From positions 959,001-1,023,000 of the forward strand of contig BLAL01000193.1 of NCBI GenBank assembly GCA_015698045.1: a DNA stretch of 64,000 nucleotides. Reading direction: 5' to 3'. The notes under the pieces were generated by a model that was given only the letters and a program-made list of their open reading frames with translations, had not been told where the DNA came from and did not search any database. Position 1 is the first letter of the stretch; the number at the start of each line of letters is the position of its first letter. This document shows positions 51,501 through 60,785 of the stretch, piece by piece. A program made the position numbers and the translations under genes. Origin of the DNA: Rhizophagus clarus (taxonomy: Eukaryota > Glomeromycota > Glomeromycetes > Glomerales > Glomeraceae).

Positions 51501-54005
51501 CGGGACATGTTGTTCTATCACAGCTGAATTCAACTGTGGTACTTGCTGTATGTTGTTGCATGATACCGTGTATCCCAATTTTTGTTGGTTAATCTCAGCA
51601 AGTAAAGGATCATAATAAATACACCATAAAACAGGTGAAATAACTTCTCCTTGGTCTATGCCTGTAAGAACATCATAAGCAGTCGTCTTGCCATAGGCTG
51701 TGATAACTTGGTTCGTTCTATCTTTAAACAAATCTAAAATTAAATGAGTGAATTGCTGAGGTAGTTTGATTCTGTCCATCGCTTTCTTTAGTTGGAAGGT
51801 ATTGACACGATCATAGGCCTTACCCATATCCTGTGATAAAATCCAAAGTTCATTATTGTTATCAATAGCGTCCTGAATAATTTCATTAACGATCCTTATG
51901 GGTTCAAAGGTAGATTGTTTAGGTAAACCAGCGAATTGGTTTGTCTGTAAAACATTATATTGTTTCAACGTTAAAGTTAGGCGACGATTGAGTAACGTAA
52001 TAAGTGCTTTACGAGCAGTCTCAAGTAGGGTGATCGGACGAGAGTTTGATAATTCACAATTAAAGGGTTTTGGCTTAGCGATAGGAAAAACGGTTGCTTC
52101 TTTCCATTGTTTCGGTAAGTAACCAAATTGTATAATCTTACATATCAAATAATATAAAATATCATGAGCCGTGGGACTAAGGTGTTGTAACATTTCATTA
52201 GATATTCCTGAGGGGCCTGTAGCTTTGCCTTTAGGAAGGTTTCTAATAACATCCAGCCATTCATCACGTGATGGAAGGTCCATGAGGTTTGAGTAAATAT
52301 TCTCATTAACATGATGTAAAGGTCGATATTGATCTTTCCAACGGCCTTGAAGTGGCTTTTTCCTATTAATCGAGCCTGCAATAGTTTGGAAATGATGATT
52401 GGTTTCATTGAGAACAGCTGATTCACCTGTGATCAGTGATTCATTGCCTTGGGCGTCTTTCTTATATATTTTTTCAATCGAGATATGGACCATCTCTTCT
52501 TCTGTGATCGAGCGAATCATAGAGGCTTGGTTGTCCTTGAAATTAGTACAGCGTTTCTTGATATTAGAAACTATTTGTTCCTGAACCATAATATCAAGTT
52601 CCAATTTGAAAAGAAGTCGCAAGTGTTTTCTAATTTTACATAGATTCTTCAAAAATAATTTGAAGTCGTCAAGTATCAGAAAGTTGAAGGACGATGAAAG
52701 GTCTGAGCATTCATATTTGTCCAATGTCGTGTTAATGAGACGTTGGAACTTGGACCATTTAGCAGAGACACTATAAGTAATAGACGCGGAAGCATTCAGT
52801 ATCGAACGTGTTTCCAGTATACGATTAATGATATATCTTAGATCGAAGTAAATTGAAAGCTTCTTTTCTGGTGTAGTTTTAACTTTATTTCTAGTGACTT
52901 GCTTGTTGACTATACGAGATTTAGCTACTCTCATAAGGGTTTGTCTAAACATGTCCCAGAGGGTATTGATGTGACGAGGTTTATTGATGGAGAAATCTTT
53001 CATCAGTGTATTCTCAATCTCTAGGTCCAAATGGGTGCTGAAATTCTCCCAGGTATATTCATCATCCTTGTCCATTTCATCATATTGAAATACGGTCCTT
53101 TTAATATGTTTCTTCTTTTGATTGGTTGCGTTCAAGGAAACACCTGTCATCTGTACTGTGTCCAATGACAACGTTATAGTTTTATGGTCAGTATCAAAAT
53201 GATCGTTCTCTATTACTGTGCTATTAACACTTTTCTCTAACATAGATAAAGACGCCCAAATATAATCTAATCTTGATTCCTGTCGAGTAGAATCAGCTGG
53301 CGTGTAAGTATACATTTCTTCATCATTGTCGTTGAAGATTGGAATGGTATCTAACAATCTTTTACTCTCCAGAGTGCGAAACAAGGAAAATTGCCATTTA
53401 TTATTGACAAAGGCCATTAAATATTTTCTATAATTAATATTAAAATCTCCCATGATGATGACTTCCATATCACGTGATTGAGCATCGCTGATAGTATCGT
53501 CAATGTATTTGTATAAAGCTTCAATTTGTGGTCTTTCTTTTTGATTAGCATTAAGGTAAACCTGCATTAAACGAAGTTTACGCTTATCGCTGAAGTATAA
53601 GTCCAAATAAAGGATTCTACCTTCATGTCCAACTGCTTTGTGAACGAATATATCATATTTGGCGTCAATGATAATGCCTACGCCTTGGCCTTTGCCCCCT
53701 AATTGTGAATATTCAAAGTAACTGCGAACACCTAATTGATGCTGCCATGTTTTTGCTTGTCGTTCAGAACAATTAGTCTCTGAGAGCCCATAAATGTCGA
53801 TATTGTGATCTTTCATAGCATCGATTAAACCGATAAATTTGTTTTTATTTAAGGTACGAATATTTGTAGATGCGATTTTCGTTATAGTGGAATCTAAAAG
53901 ATCCCTTTTTGAATGAAAAATTGAAGATGAGTCAAGTTTGGAGGAATTGTTTTTTTTTAGTTGAGAGGATAAAGAGGAACCAGAGGGAGTATTGTCGTCC
54001 ATCAT
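48543..54005 (-). CDS. LINE ORF2: endonuclease, reverse transcriptase, RNase H
   Basis: An intact 1,820-codon frame starting MMDDNTPSG. The apurinic-type endonuclease occupies about residues 40-280 (NIRTLN, GLSETN, GDFNINY, SRLDYIWAS, TDHKT), nicks target DNA and primes reverse transcription. The reverse transcriptase occupies about 600-880 (WKEATVFPIAKP, SQDMGKAYDRV with the first Asp, GIDQGEVISP, and the catalytic box AFMDDTQW, where FMDD replaces the usual YxDD). RNase H follows at about 1375-1520 with all four acidic positions (FFTDGS, AYRGELLAV, NIDSLNV, GNNYVDRLAK). A C-terminal zinc finger CPSCGLEDETFDHVWTC lies at about 1635, a feature of several LINE clades. No disabling change is seen. 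Confidence 0.9.
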   Translation of the reverse strand: MMDDNTPSGSSLSSQLKKNNSSKLDSSSIFHSKRDLLDSTITKIASTNIRTLNKNKFIGLIDAMKDHNIDIYGLSETNCSERQAKTWQHQLGVRSYFEYSQLGGKGQGVGIIIDAKYDIFVHKAVGHEGRILYLDLYFSDKRKLRLMQVYLNANQKERPQIEALYKYIDDTISDAQSRDMEVIIMGDFNINYRKYLMAFVNNKWQFSLFRTLESKRLLDTIPIFNDNDEEMYTYTPADSTRQESRLDYIWASLSMLEKSVNSTVIENDHFDTDHKTITLSLDTVQMTGVSLNATNQKKKHIKRTVFQYDEMDKDDEYTWENFSTHLDLEIENTLMKDFSINKPRHINTLWDMFRQTLMRVAKSRIVNKQVTRNKVKTTPEKKLSIYFDLRYIINRILETRSILNASASITYSVSAKWSKFQRLINTTLDKYECSDLSSSFNFLILDDFKLFLKNLCKIRKHLRLLFKLELDIMVQEQIVSNIKKRCTNFKDNQASMIRSITEEEMVHISIEKIYKKDAQGNESLITGESAVLNETNHHFQTIAGSINRKKPLQGRWKDQYRPLHHVNENIYSNLMDLPSRDEWLDVIRNLPKGKATGPSGISNEMLQHLSPTAHDILYYLICKIIQFGYLPKQWKEATVFPIAKPKPFNCELSNSRPITLLETARKALITLLNRRLTLTLKQYNVLQTNQFAGLPKQSTFEPIRIVNEIIQDAIDNNNELWILSQDMGKAYDRVNTFQLKKAMDRIKLPQQFTHLILDLFKDRTNQVITAYGKTTAYDVLTGIDQGEVISPVLWCIYYDPLLAEINQQKLGYTVSCNNIQQVPQLNSAVIEQHVPALAFMDDTQWITDKKDKLESMLSITDSFYRLNDIQINKEKSELMMRTKMYKRRYSHIYNNKIDIQFGRESISIKAKHPHEPTRILGVYFNIENDEQYLISKVKAEIDHLTNLMWKKKITDKHILYIFNRIIIPRVEYWSQVFVLSPDLIHRLFVPFRRMFKNKLKFARTAPNAILDNSYIYGYRNPYENQLQAKITNFCIQLNDTGILGRITEIRLKLLQQLLWCSRPLIEGIPFDKIPRRMKNNYLLNMINLMRQNDFTLLVIDKGRFPTIAGGKNDFTSVATFNFLSKYSTILRSRQIMFVEQIISGDKRRLLNWTDICNKHYFQSIPGRGNKEEKWYMDIQKLITVDGLNIKPQIYNKFTTFFDNIEDTKSYDIEKQDKSLSVVYSPQHNSILFGKVQRLLDEDTILLRHYHADMSQSTSTSTYVTICDDTLCAANTANRSSMGVCAFTAKSKHIVPLLSAAKFTKEDVKRRKMINFNLFNLFDQAKKKYALSQSTLMRNHVIRQNNIILELLEPGLSRNELLIIQRKFAIFDNPNCCIFEFFTDGSLIELGTEQCNISCAFAHLDRSFGIPQVEFYTTIDKWPSAYRGELLAVILALMVVPYRSKVRINIDSLNVITMFEGFKHNNFSPTSRDYFKLNNSYLWSILIRIIRQQNLHVEMFKVAAHTDCDGNNYVDRLAKSAHIDQDRFINFIDTAPDIKVLPLWNNIIIETHLRKFIKMVSHIKGLEKFINLHRNTKYRKLEVDWTSTFECLKCDIANNETSMSSSKIKAHKVHLLIEEIPTIEQMKKSFLELYDGWKCPSCGLEDETFDHVWTCDEHRSLLLKIKNNTIDLLLSLLFEYNPDITDYSVLLTLNIWTISTDPDNFTFVDLIKGFIPLELTQLLNLWIPRKQLLLVIIEIRQYIYEQTFKEIWIRRCSFIKEFERSLGITKKKKLTLKNFRPFNNILNSDRELEYKFDALDSIRNNIYFGKNIIEFYSNLTS

Positions 54006-54014
54006 TAAAAATGA

Positions 54015-56102
54015 TTATGCAAGGTCAAAAACATCGGCAACTTCATCGTCTTCCCCCAAAGAAGATGAAGCAGAGGTGCCAGTAAGCATTTCGAACATTT
54101 TGGTCATGGTCGAAGAGATAGATTGAAAGGACGATTTCATTTCATTTTGTTGAGTCAGAAGGGTTTGAATTTGAGCGTCGGATTGGCGAAGATCTTGATT
54201 ATCTTGAATGAGATCAGCTTCTTGATCAGAGTCGTCAGCGCTCTTAACGCGTTTCTTGGCTTGGTCAGGTGAGGAAGCTGAAGAGGACTGTGTGAGGGAT
54301 TTTTTCTTCATGGTACCCTCCAGTTTAGAACCTTTTTCAATGTGTAAAGCTTTCTGGGCAGTAACGATTGCGGCGATTTGTTTATCGGTACTTTCAAGAG
54401 TTGAACTGATATTCATAATCTTTGTTTCTAGTTGACGTAAACTGTTAAGGATTGTTTCTTTAAAGTGGAGAATGGCGGGGTCTTGGTCAAAACAAGGTTC
54501 ATCCTCATCCATTTCCTTGTGTTGTTGAGTAGTACGATCAATTCTCTGCTGTTGAGCGGAGCGAGAAGGTCTTGCTGATTTAGTAGTACCTTTAGATTTA
54601 GCAGCATCAGCGTACGATTTCTTTAGATTCTTCCAATTATCAGCGCCACTAACAAACTTTTTGCCAGGGGGTTTATTGATATTCTTATTATTACAAGTAT
54701 CAGCCATGTGGGAGGGATTACCACAGATGTTACATATACGATCTGATTCTTGACTCCAGTATAATCGACGTGAATCCATATTGCCCTTTTTAAAGTTAAT
54801 TGAAAGCTGTAGAGCAGCCTGTCGATCTTCATCACAAGAAAAGTGAATATAAGCATAACGACACTTAGAATATCTCCCTCTGATCATAGCAGCAGGAATA
54901 AAGCAGGATTTAGCTTTACATTTAAGTAAGACAGGTTCAAGATCATAGCCACTAGTGTTATAGGCTAGTCCAGATAGTTTGAGAGGAAACTGCTTGCGTA
55001 AAGTGCGATCATCGTGGTTGAGAGACAGAGGAAGAACTCTAACCGTGTCTTTTCCTACATGATATCCCCAGTTAGTCTCAAAATAAGTAAGAGCTTCTTG
55101 AGATTTGTATGTAATATAGGCAATCTGGTAAAAACCAGCGCCTTTAGTATAGAGCCTCTCAATTTCACCTAAGATTTCGAAGCTGGCTCTAATTTCAGCA
55201 GCTTTTCGATAAGCAGGGATATCAATCACCTGAATTGTACGATGGTTTGTATTCTCTTTTTGTTGGTCATGAGTCGTGACTTGCTTTTCTGGTTTAAGTG
55301 GAGAGATTTTAAGAGTGACATTTTTAATGTCATCTGAGTTATCTTCTTTAAGTTGCAGGATAATTTCCATTTTAAGAAATTTGTCATAAGAATCCTTGTC
55401 ATTGAAAGTGACTTTTGCTTGTTTTTGGAGACGCGTAATACCCAAGTTGATGTTGTACTTAACATTATATTTAGCAAGAGCCTCCTTGATGGTGAGAATC
55501 TTTGAAGGTTTAGAACCAGTAATATTATCAAGTGCCACGAGGGCAACATAGTCTAACGGTTTTTCAATAGTGATCGACTGTTGATCAGAATTTTCATTGT
55601 TGTCAGAAGGCGGATCAACATCCATGGCAGAATTGACAATTTCCTTATCTGGTGTTTGGTCATTCTGTTGTTGATCATTTTGAGCAGTAACTTTAGGCGT
55701 AACTGCAGGAGCTGCAGGAGCCGGGATACGATTAGTTCCGTCGAGGTTGTTTACTATATTTTGTTGAGGAGGCGTATGAGCACGTGACAAGTGCGAGCGA
55801 GAAGTCTTGGACTTAGATTTTCCCTTGGAAGAATAGGTCTTCGGCGGGTGGTTGGGAGTTTCTGCAAAAAGGTCACTAGCAACATCCCTTTCAGATTGCA
55901 AGTTGCTCTGCTTAATACGCTCTTTATCAGCTGCAAGGTCAGCCTGTAAAGCGTTATTAGTAGCTGTATCTTTAGACCACGGTGGAGGGTCAGCAGCATT
56001 AGAGGTGAAAGTAAAATCAAAGGTGGCAGCAGGTTGCCCACCTTTTGAGCTGCTTCGCAAAGTACGAGCACTGGTGTTGTTGTTTCTGTTGTTGTTAGAC
56101 AT
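54015..56102 (-). CDS. LINE ORF1: RNA-binding protein with zinc knuckle
   Basis: The true start is the ATG at 56102 (MSNNNRNNNTSARTL), because the second copy starts at the equivalent ATG. The protein has 695 residues. The N-terminal 180 residues are disordered, rich in Asn, Gln, Pro and Ser. A middle region with RRM-like strands follows (IQVIDIPAYRKAAEIRASF and TVRVLPLSL). A CCHC zinc knuckle CNICGNPSHMADTC sits near residue 455, and the C-terminal 150 residues contain a likely coiled coil (LNSLRQLETKIMNISSTLES). ORF1 proteins coat the element's RNA as a nucleoprotein particle. ORF1 ends with TAA nine bases before the ORF2 ATG, in the same frame. Confidence 0.85.
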   Translation of the reverse strand: MSNNNRNNNTSARTLRSSSKGGQPAATFDFTFTSNAADPPPWSKDTATNNALQADLAADKERIKQSNLQSERDVASDLFAETPNHPPKTYSSKGKSKSKTSRSHLSRAHTPPQQNIVNNLDGTNRIPAPAAPAVTPKVTAQNDQQQNDQTPDKEIVNSAMDVDPPSDNNENSDQQSITIEKPLDYVALVALDNITGSKPSKILTIKEALAKYNVKYNINLGITRLQKQAKVTFNDKDSYDKFLKMEIILQLKEDNSDDIKNVTLKISPLKPEKQVTTHDQQKENTNHRTIQVIDIPAYRKAAEIRASFEILGEIERLYTKGAGFYQIAYITYKSQEALTYFETNWGYHVGKDTVRVLPLSLNHDDRTLRKQFPLKLSGLAYNTSGYDLEPVLLKCKAKSCFIPAAMIRGRYSKCRYAYIHFSCDEDRQAALQLSINFKKGNMDSRRLYWSQESDRICNICGNPSHMADTCNNKNINKPPGKKFVSGADNWKNLKKSYADAAKSKGTTKSARPSRSAQQQRIDRTTQQHKEMDEDEPCFDQDPAILHFKETILNSLRQLETKIMNISSTLESTDKQIAAIVTAQKALHIEKGSKLEGTMKKKSLTQSSSASSPDQAKKRVKSADDSDQEADLIQDNQDLRQSDAQIQTLLTQQNEMKSSFQSISSTMTKMFEMLTGTSASSSLGEDDEVADVFDLA

Positions 56103-57290
56103 CTTAAACAAAAATAACACGTAAAAAAGTTAGGTCTCTCGAGAATTACTGCGGATTTTCAATAATTTTTTGAAGGTAACGGGAGAGAGTTTCATTTTTT
56201 TTTATTATATAAGATATAATATAAATTGTGGCTGAGCTTTATCATTAAATATAGTATATATATATGTAAATCAAAATCGGTTAAAAAAAATTTTTTCGGC
56301 TAAAATTGACGATTTTTAAATCATAATTCCGGCCAAAATTTTCATAATTCTGGCCAAATTCGTAATGCCGGCCCAATATCGGTTAAAATTGAAAATTTTG
56401 GGTTAAATGTAACACCGCATTTTTTAAATGTAACACTTCAAACCCAAAAGTAAAAGATATTCCCATTGACTAATTCTTCGAACGTAATAAAAAAAAATTT
56501 TATTTAACTTCTGTTCTTTGAGTTAGATCTTCAATGGAAGTTCATGTATTTTTATTATTATAATTTAGGCGTTTGAAACTTGTATTCTGTAAATAGACAT
56601 GGGAAGTCATTAGTTATTTTAGTTTAATAGTGGGATTTTTATTTTTTCTTAAATTCTTTATTTTAGGGAAATTTTGGAGACTTTAGAACTTTAAGTATAA
56701 ATTTTGTGGGTAAAAGTCCTGCCTTTTTATTAATTTTATTTTCTTTTGGGATGCCTCAGAACTTTATCTCAGAATATTTGTGCATATAAATTTTGAGGTA
56801 TGTTCCTTTTTTTCCCAATTTTATTTATTTATTTTTTTTAGTTTGCGGATGAAGATTATTTTTTTTATTATTTAATTTGTTTAATTTCATTTTTTTTTAT
56901 TTAGAGGCGCGTCGGAACTTCTCTCTTTTTAAAACTTATTTTGGACTTTGGGTATAAGCTTGTGGGTAGGAATATTTCATTATCTTAATTTTTTTTTTTT
57001 TTTGATTAGGAATATTTATTTTTTACATCCTCACTTTGATTTAGATATGAATTTTATGGGTAAAAGTCTTATTTCTTTTGTGTTTTAATGCCTTATTGAA
57101 GGTTTTAGGCACAAGTTTGTGATTTTATGGAGTGGAAATTTTTTTACTCATCACCTTATTTTTTTATTTTAAATTTTATTTCTGTTCTCATTTTTGTTCT
57201 TACTTTTATTTTAGGTTATATTAGTTAATGACAGTTTGGAAGTCACGCGAATGAAATCCCTTTCTCTATTGAATTTAATAAGAAGGCTTT
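56103..57290 (-). other. LINE 5' region with degenerate tandem units
   Basis: At least five loose copies of a unit of about 90-130 bp around GTATAAGTTTGTGGGTAGGAA-like text (near 56694, 56790, 56955, 57045 and 57115). Nearer ORF1 there are repeated CGGTTAAAATTG and GGCCAAAATT boxes (56270-56400). Tandem units in a LINE 5' region often act as promoter modules; that role is inferred here. Confidence 0.5.
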
Positions 57291-58237
57291 GGATGAAGGT
57301 CCCAAATAATATTAAATAGAGAAGTTGTAAAGTTTTCCTAAAAAAAAAAATAAATAAAATTAGCTAAAAAAAGACCAACCTCAAAAACTATATAAATATT
57401 TTAAATAAAAATTCTAAAGTATTCTTAAAAAAAAAGAAAAAATGAAATTAATAAAAAAAGGCAGAACTTCACCTATAAAACTCATGCGCAAAATCCTAAA
57501 GTGAAATCTCAAAAATGTCCTTAGAAATAAAGAAAAATTTATTTAAAAAAAAAATAATAAATTTTCCATTCATTAAGCTAAAATAACTATAGAGATTTCC
57601 GCTCCTACCTATGAAATACAAACACAAAACGCCTAAATTATAGAAAGAAGAAGTCCAAAATCCGAATTTCAGAGGAAAAAAATAAGTTCAAATGAAATCT
57701 ATAAAAAAAAGATAAATTAAAAAGAATATAATGAAAAAATAAATAATAATTCTCTTTTTTCTTTATTTTAAAAGACAAAAACATACCAGCTTCCATTGAA
57801 GATCTAACTCAAAGAACAGAAGTTAAAAGAAAATTTTTTTTATTATGTTCGAAGAAGAGATCAATAGGAATATCTTTTACTTTTGGAGTTGAGGTGTTAC
57901 ATTGCAAAAATGCGGTGTTACATTTGATCTGAAATTCTCAATTTTAACCGATTTTGGGCCGGCGTTACGAATTTGGCCAGAATTAAGAAAATTTTGGCCG
58001 GAATTATAAATTAAAAGATCGTCCATTTTAACCAATTAAATTAATTTTAACCAATTATGATTTACATATATATATACTATATTTAGTGATAAAGCTCAGC
58101 CACAATTTGTATTATATCTTATATAATAAAAAAAATTATTTGTAAAAAAAAACTCTCTCTCGTTACCTTCCAAAATTGTTGAAAATCCGCAGTAACTCTC
58201 AAGAGACCTAACTTTTTTACATGCCTTCTAGTTTAAG

Positions 58238-60324
58238 ATGTCTAATAACAACAGAAACAACAATACCAGTGCTCGTACTTTGCGAAGCAGCTCAAAAGTT
58301 GCGCAACCTGCTGCCACCTTTGATTTCACTTTCGCCTCTAACGCTGCTGATCCTACACCGTGGTCTAAAGACACAGCTACCAATAACGCTTTACAGGCTG
58401 ACCTTACAGCTGATAAAGAGCGTATTAAGCAGAGCAACTTGCAATCTGAAAGGGACGTTACTAGTGACCTTTTTGCAGACACTCCCAACCACTCGCCTAA
58501 GACCTATTCTTCTAAGAGGAAAACTAAGTCCAAGAATTCTCGCTCACACTTGTCACGTGCTCAAGCGCCTCCCCAACAAAATATAGTAAACAACCTAGAT
58601 GGAACTAATCGTATTCCCACTCCTGCAGCTCCTGCAGTTACTCCTGAAATCACTGATCAAAATGATCAACAACAGAATGACCAAACACCAGATAAAGAAA
58701 TTGTCAATTCTGCCATGGATGTTGATCCGCCTTCTGACAACAATGAAAATTCTGATCAACAGTCGATCACTATTGAAAAACTGTTAGACTATGTTGCCCT
58801 CGTGGCACTTGATAATATTACTGGTTCTAAACCTTCAAAAATTATCACCATCAAGAAGGCTCTTGCTAAATATAATGTCAAGTACAACATCAACTTGGGT
58901 ATTACGTGTCTCCAAAAACAAGCAAAAGTCACTTTCAATGACAAGGATTCTTATGACAAATTTCTTAAAATGGAAATTATCCTGCAATTTAAAGACGAGA
59001 ACTCGGATGATATTAAAAATATCACCCTTAAAATTTCTCTGCTTAAACCAGAAAAGCAAGTCACAACTCCTGACCAACAAAAAGAAAATACTAACCATCG
59101 TACAATTCAGGTGATTGATATCCCTGCATACCGAAAAGCTGCTGAAATTAGAGCAAGCTTCGAAATCTTAGGTGAAATCGAGAGACTCTATACTAAAGGT
59201 GCCAGTTTTTACCATATCGCCTATATTACATATAAATCTCAAGATGCTCTTACCTATTTTGAGACTAACTGGAAATATCATGTAGAAAAAGACACAGTTA
59301 GAGTTCTTTCTCTTTCTCTCAACCAAGATGATCGCATTTTACGTAAGCAGTTTCCTCTCAAACTATCTGGACTGGCCTATAACACTAGTGGCTATGATCT
59401 TGAACCTGTTTTACTCAAATGTAAAGCTAAATCCTGCTTTATTCCTGCTGCTATGATCAGAGGGAGATACTCTAAATGTCATTACGCATATATTCACTTT
59501 TCTTGTGATGAAGATCAACAGGCTGCGCTACAGCTTTCGATCAACTTCAAAAAGGGCAATATGGATTCACATCGATTATACTGGAGCCAAGAATCAGATC
59601 GTATATGTAACATCTGTGGTAATCCCTTCCACATAGCTGCTACTTGTAATAATAAGAATATCAATAAACCCCTGGCAAAAAGTTTGTTAGTGGCGCTGAT
59701 AATTGAAAGAATTTAAAGAAATCGTACGCTGATGCTGCTAAATCTAAAGGTGCTAATAAATCTGCAAGACCTTCTCGCTCCACTCAACAGCAGAGACTTG
59801 ATCGTAATACTCAACACCACGAGGAAATGGATGAGGATGAACCTTGTTTTGACCAAGACCCTGCCATTCTCCAATTTAAAGAAACAATCCTTAACAGTTT
59901 ACGTCAACTAGAGACAAAGATCATGAATATCAGTTCAACTCTTGAAAGTACTGATAAACAAATCGCCACAATCGTTACTGCCCAGAAAGCTTTACACATT
60001 GAAAAAGGTTCCAAACTGGAGGGTACCATGAAGAAAAAATCCCTCACACAGTTCTCTTCAGCTTCCTCACCTGACCAAGCCAGGAAACGCGTTAAGAGCG
60101 CTGATGACTCTGATCAAGAAGCTGAACTTATCCAAGACATTCAAGACCTTCGCCAATCAGTCGCTCAAATTCAAACTCTTCTGACTCAACAAAATGAAAT
60201 GAAATCATCCTTTCAATCTATCTCTTCAACCATGACCAAAATGTTTGAAATACTTACTGGTACCTCTGCTTCATCTTCTTTGGGGGAAGACGATAAAGTT
60301 GCTGATGTTTTTGATCTTGCATAA
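58238..60324 (+). pseudogene. LINE ORF1, second copy, broken
   Basis: Intact to about 59690 (MSNNNRNNNTSARTL through the zinc knuckle CNICGNPFHIAATC). A run of four C instead of five after AATAAA then shifts the frame, with an early stop at 59714. The last 165 codons are open again from 59827 to 60324 (MDEDEPCFDQDPAIL). Confidence 0.8.
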
Positions 60325-60333
60325 TCATTTTTA

Positions 60334-60785
60334 ATGATGGACAACAATATTCCCTCTGGTTCCTCTTTATCCTCTCATTTAATAAAAAACAATTCCCCCA
60401 AACTTGACTCATCACCATCTTTTCATTCAAAAAAGGATCTTTTAAGATTCCACTATAACAAAAATCATATTTACGAATATTCGTACTTTAAATAAAAACA
60501 AATTTATCAGTTTAATTGACGCTATGAAAGATCACAATATCAATATTTATGGTCTCTCAGAGACTAATTGTTCTGAATAACAAGCAAAAATATGGCAGCA
60601 TCAATTAGGTGTTCGCAGTTACTTTAATTATTCACAATTAGGGGGCAAAGGCCAAGGCGTAGGTATTATCATTGACGCCAAATATGATATATTCGTTCAC
60701 AAAGCCGTTGAACATAAAGGCAGAATCATTTATTTGGGCTTGTACTTTAGCGATAAGCGTAAGCTTCGTTTAATTCAGGTATATC
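60334..60785 (+). pseudogene. LINE ORF2, N-terminal fragment of the second copy
   Basis: Starts MMDNNIPSGSSLSS with the same nine-base spacing from ORF1. An extra A near 60447 shifts the frame, and a TAA replaces an Arg codon near 60577 after LSETNCSE. The sequence ends inside the endonuclease at the junction with the bromodomain gene. Confidence 0.75.

Larger units (their letters stand above)
48208..57290 (-). mobile_element. LINE retrotransposon, both ORFs intact (RNase H-bearing clade)
   Basis: On the minus strand the element has a 5' untranslated region of about 1.2 kb with degenerate tandem units (57290-56103), ORF1 (56102-54015), ORF2 (54005-48543), a 330-bp 3' region, and an A-rich tail of (A)nT units at about 48207-48255. 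The presence of RNase H places it with the I/Tad/R1-like group rather than L1. No target duplication can be defined because the 5' end meets an inverted second copy near 57290. It appears potentially active by sequence. Confidence 0.85.
57291..60785 (+). mobile_element. Second LINE copy, inverted, truncated in the endonuclease
   Basis: The mirror image of the left LINE: 5' region (57291-58237), ORF1 (58238-60324) and the first 150 codons of ORF2 (from 60334). Similarity stops at about 60779-60787, some 5 kb before the expected 3' end. In the first 150 bases of ORF1 I count about 11 differences from the left copy. The centre (about 57240-57330) is a weak palindrome, CTCTATT..AATAGAG. Confidence 0.8.

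Noticed and set aside
55581-56124. Open frames opposite LINE ORF1
   Set aside because: Antisense shadows of the LINE coding strand; the same shadows recur opposite the second copy.
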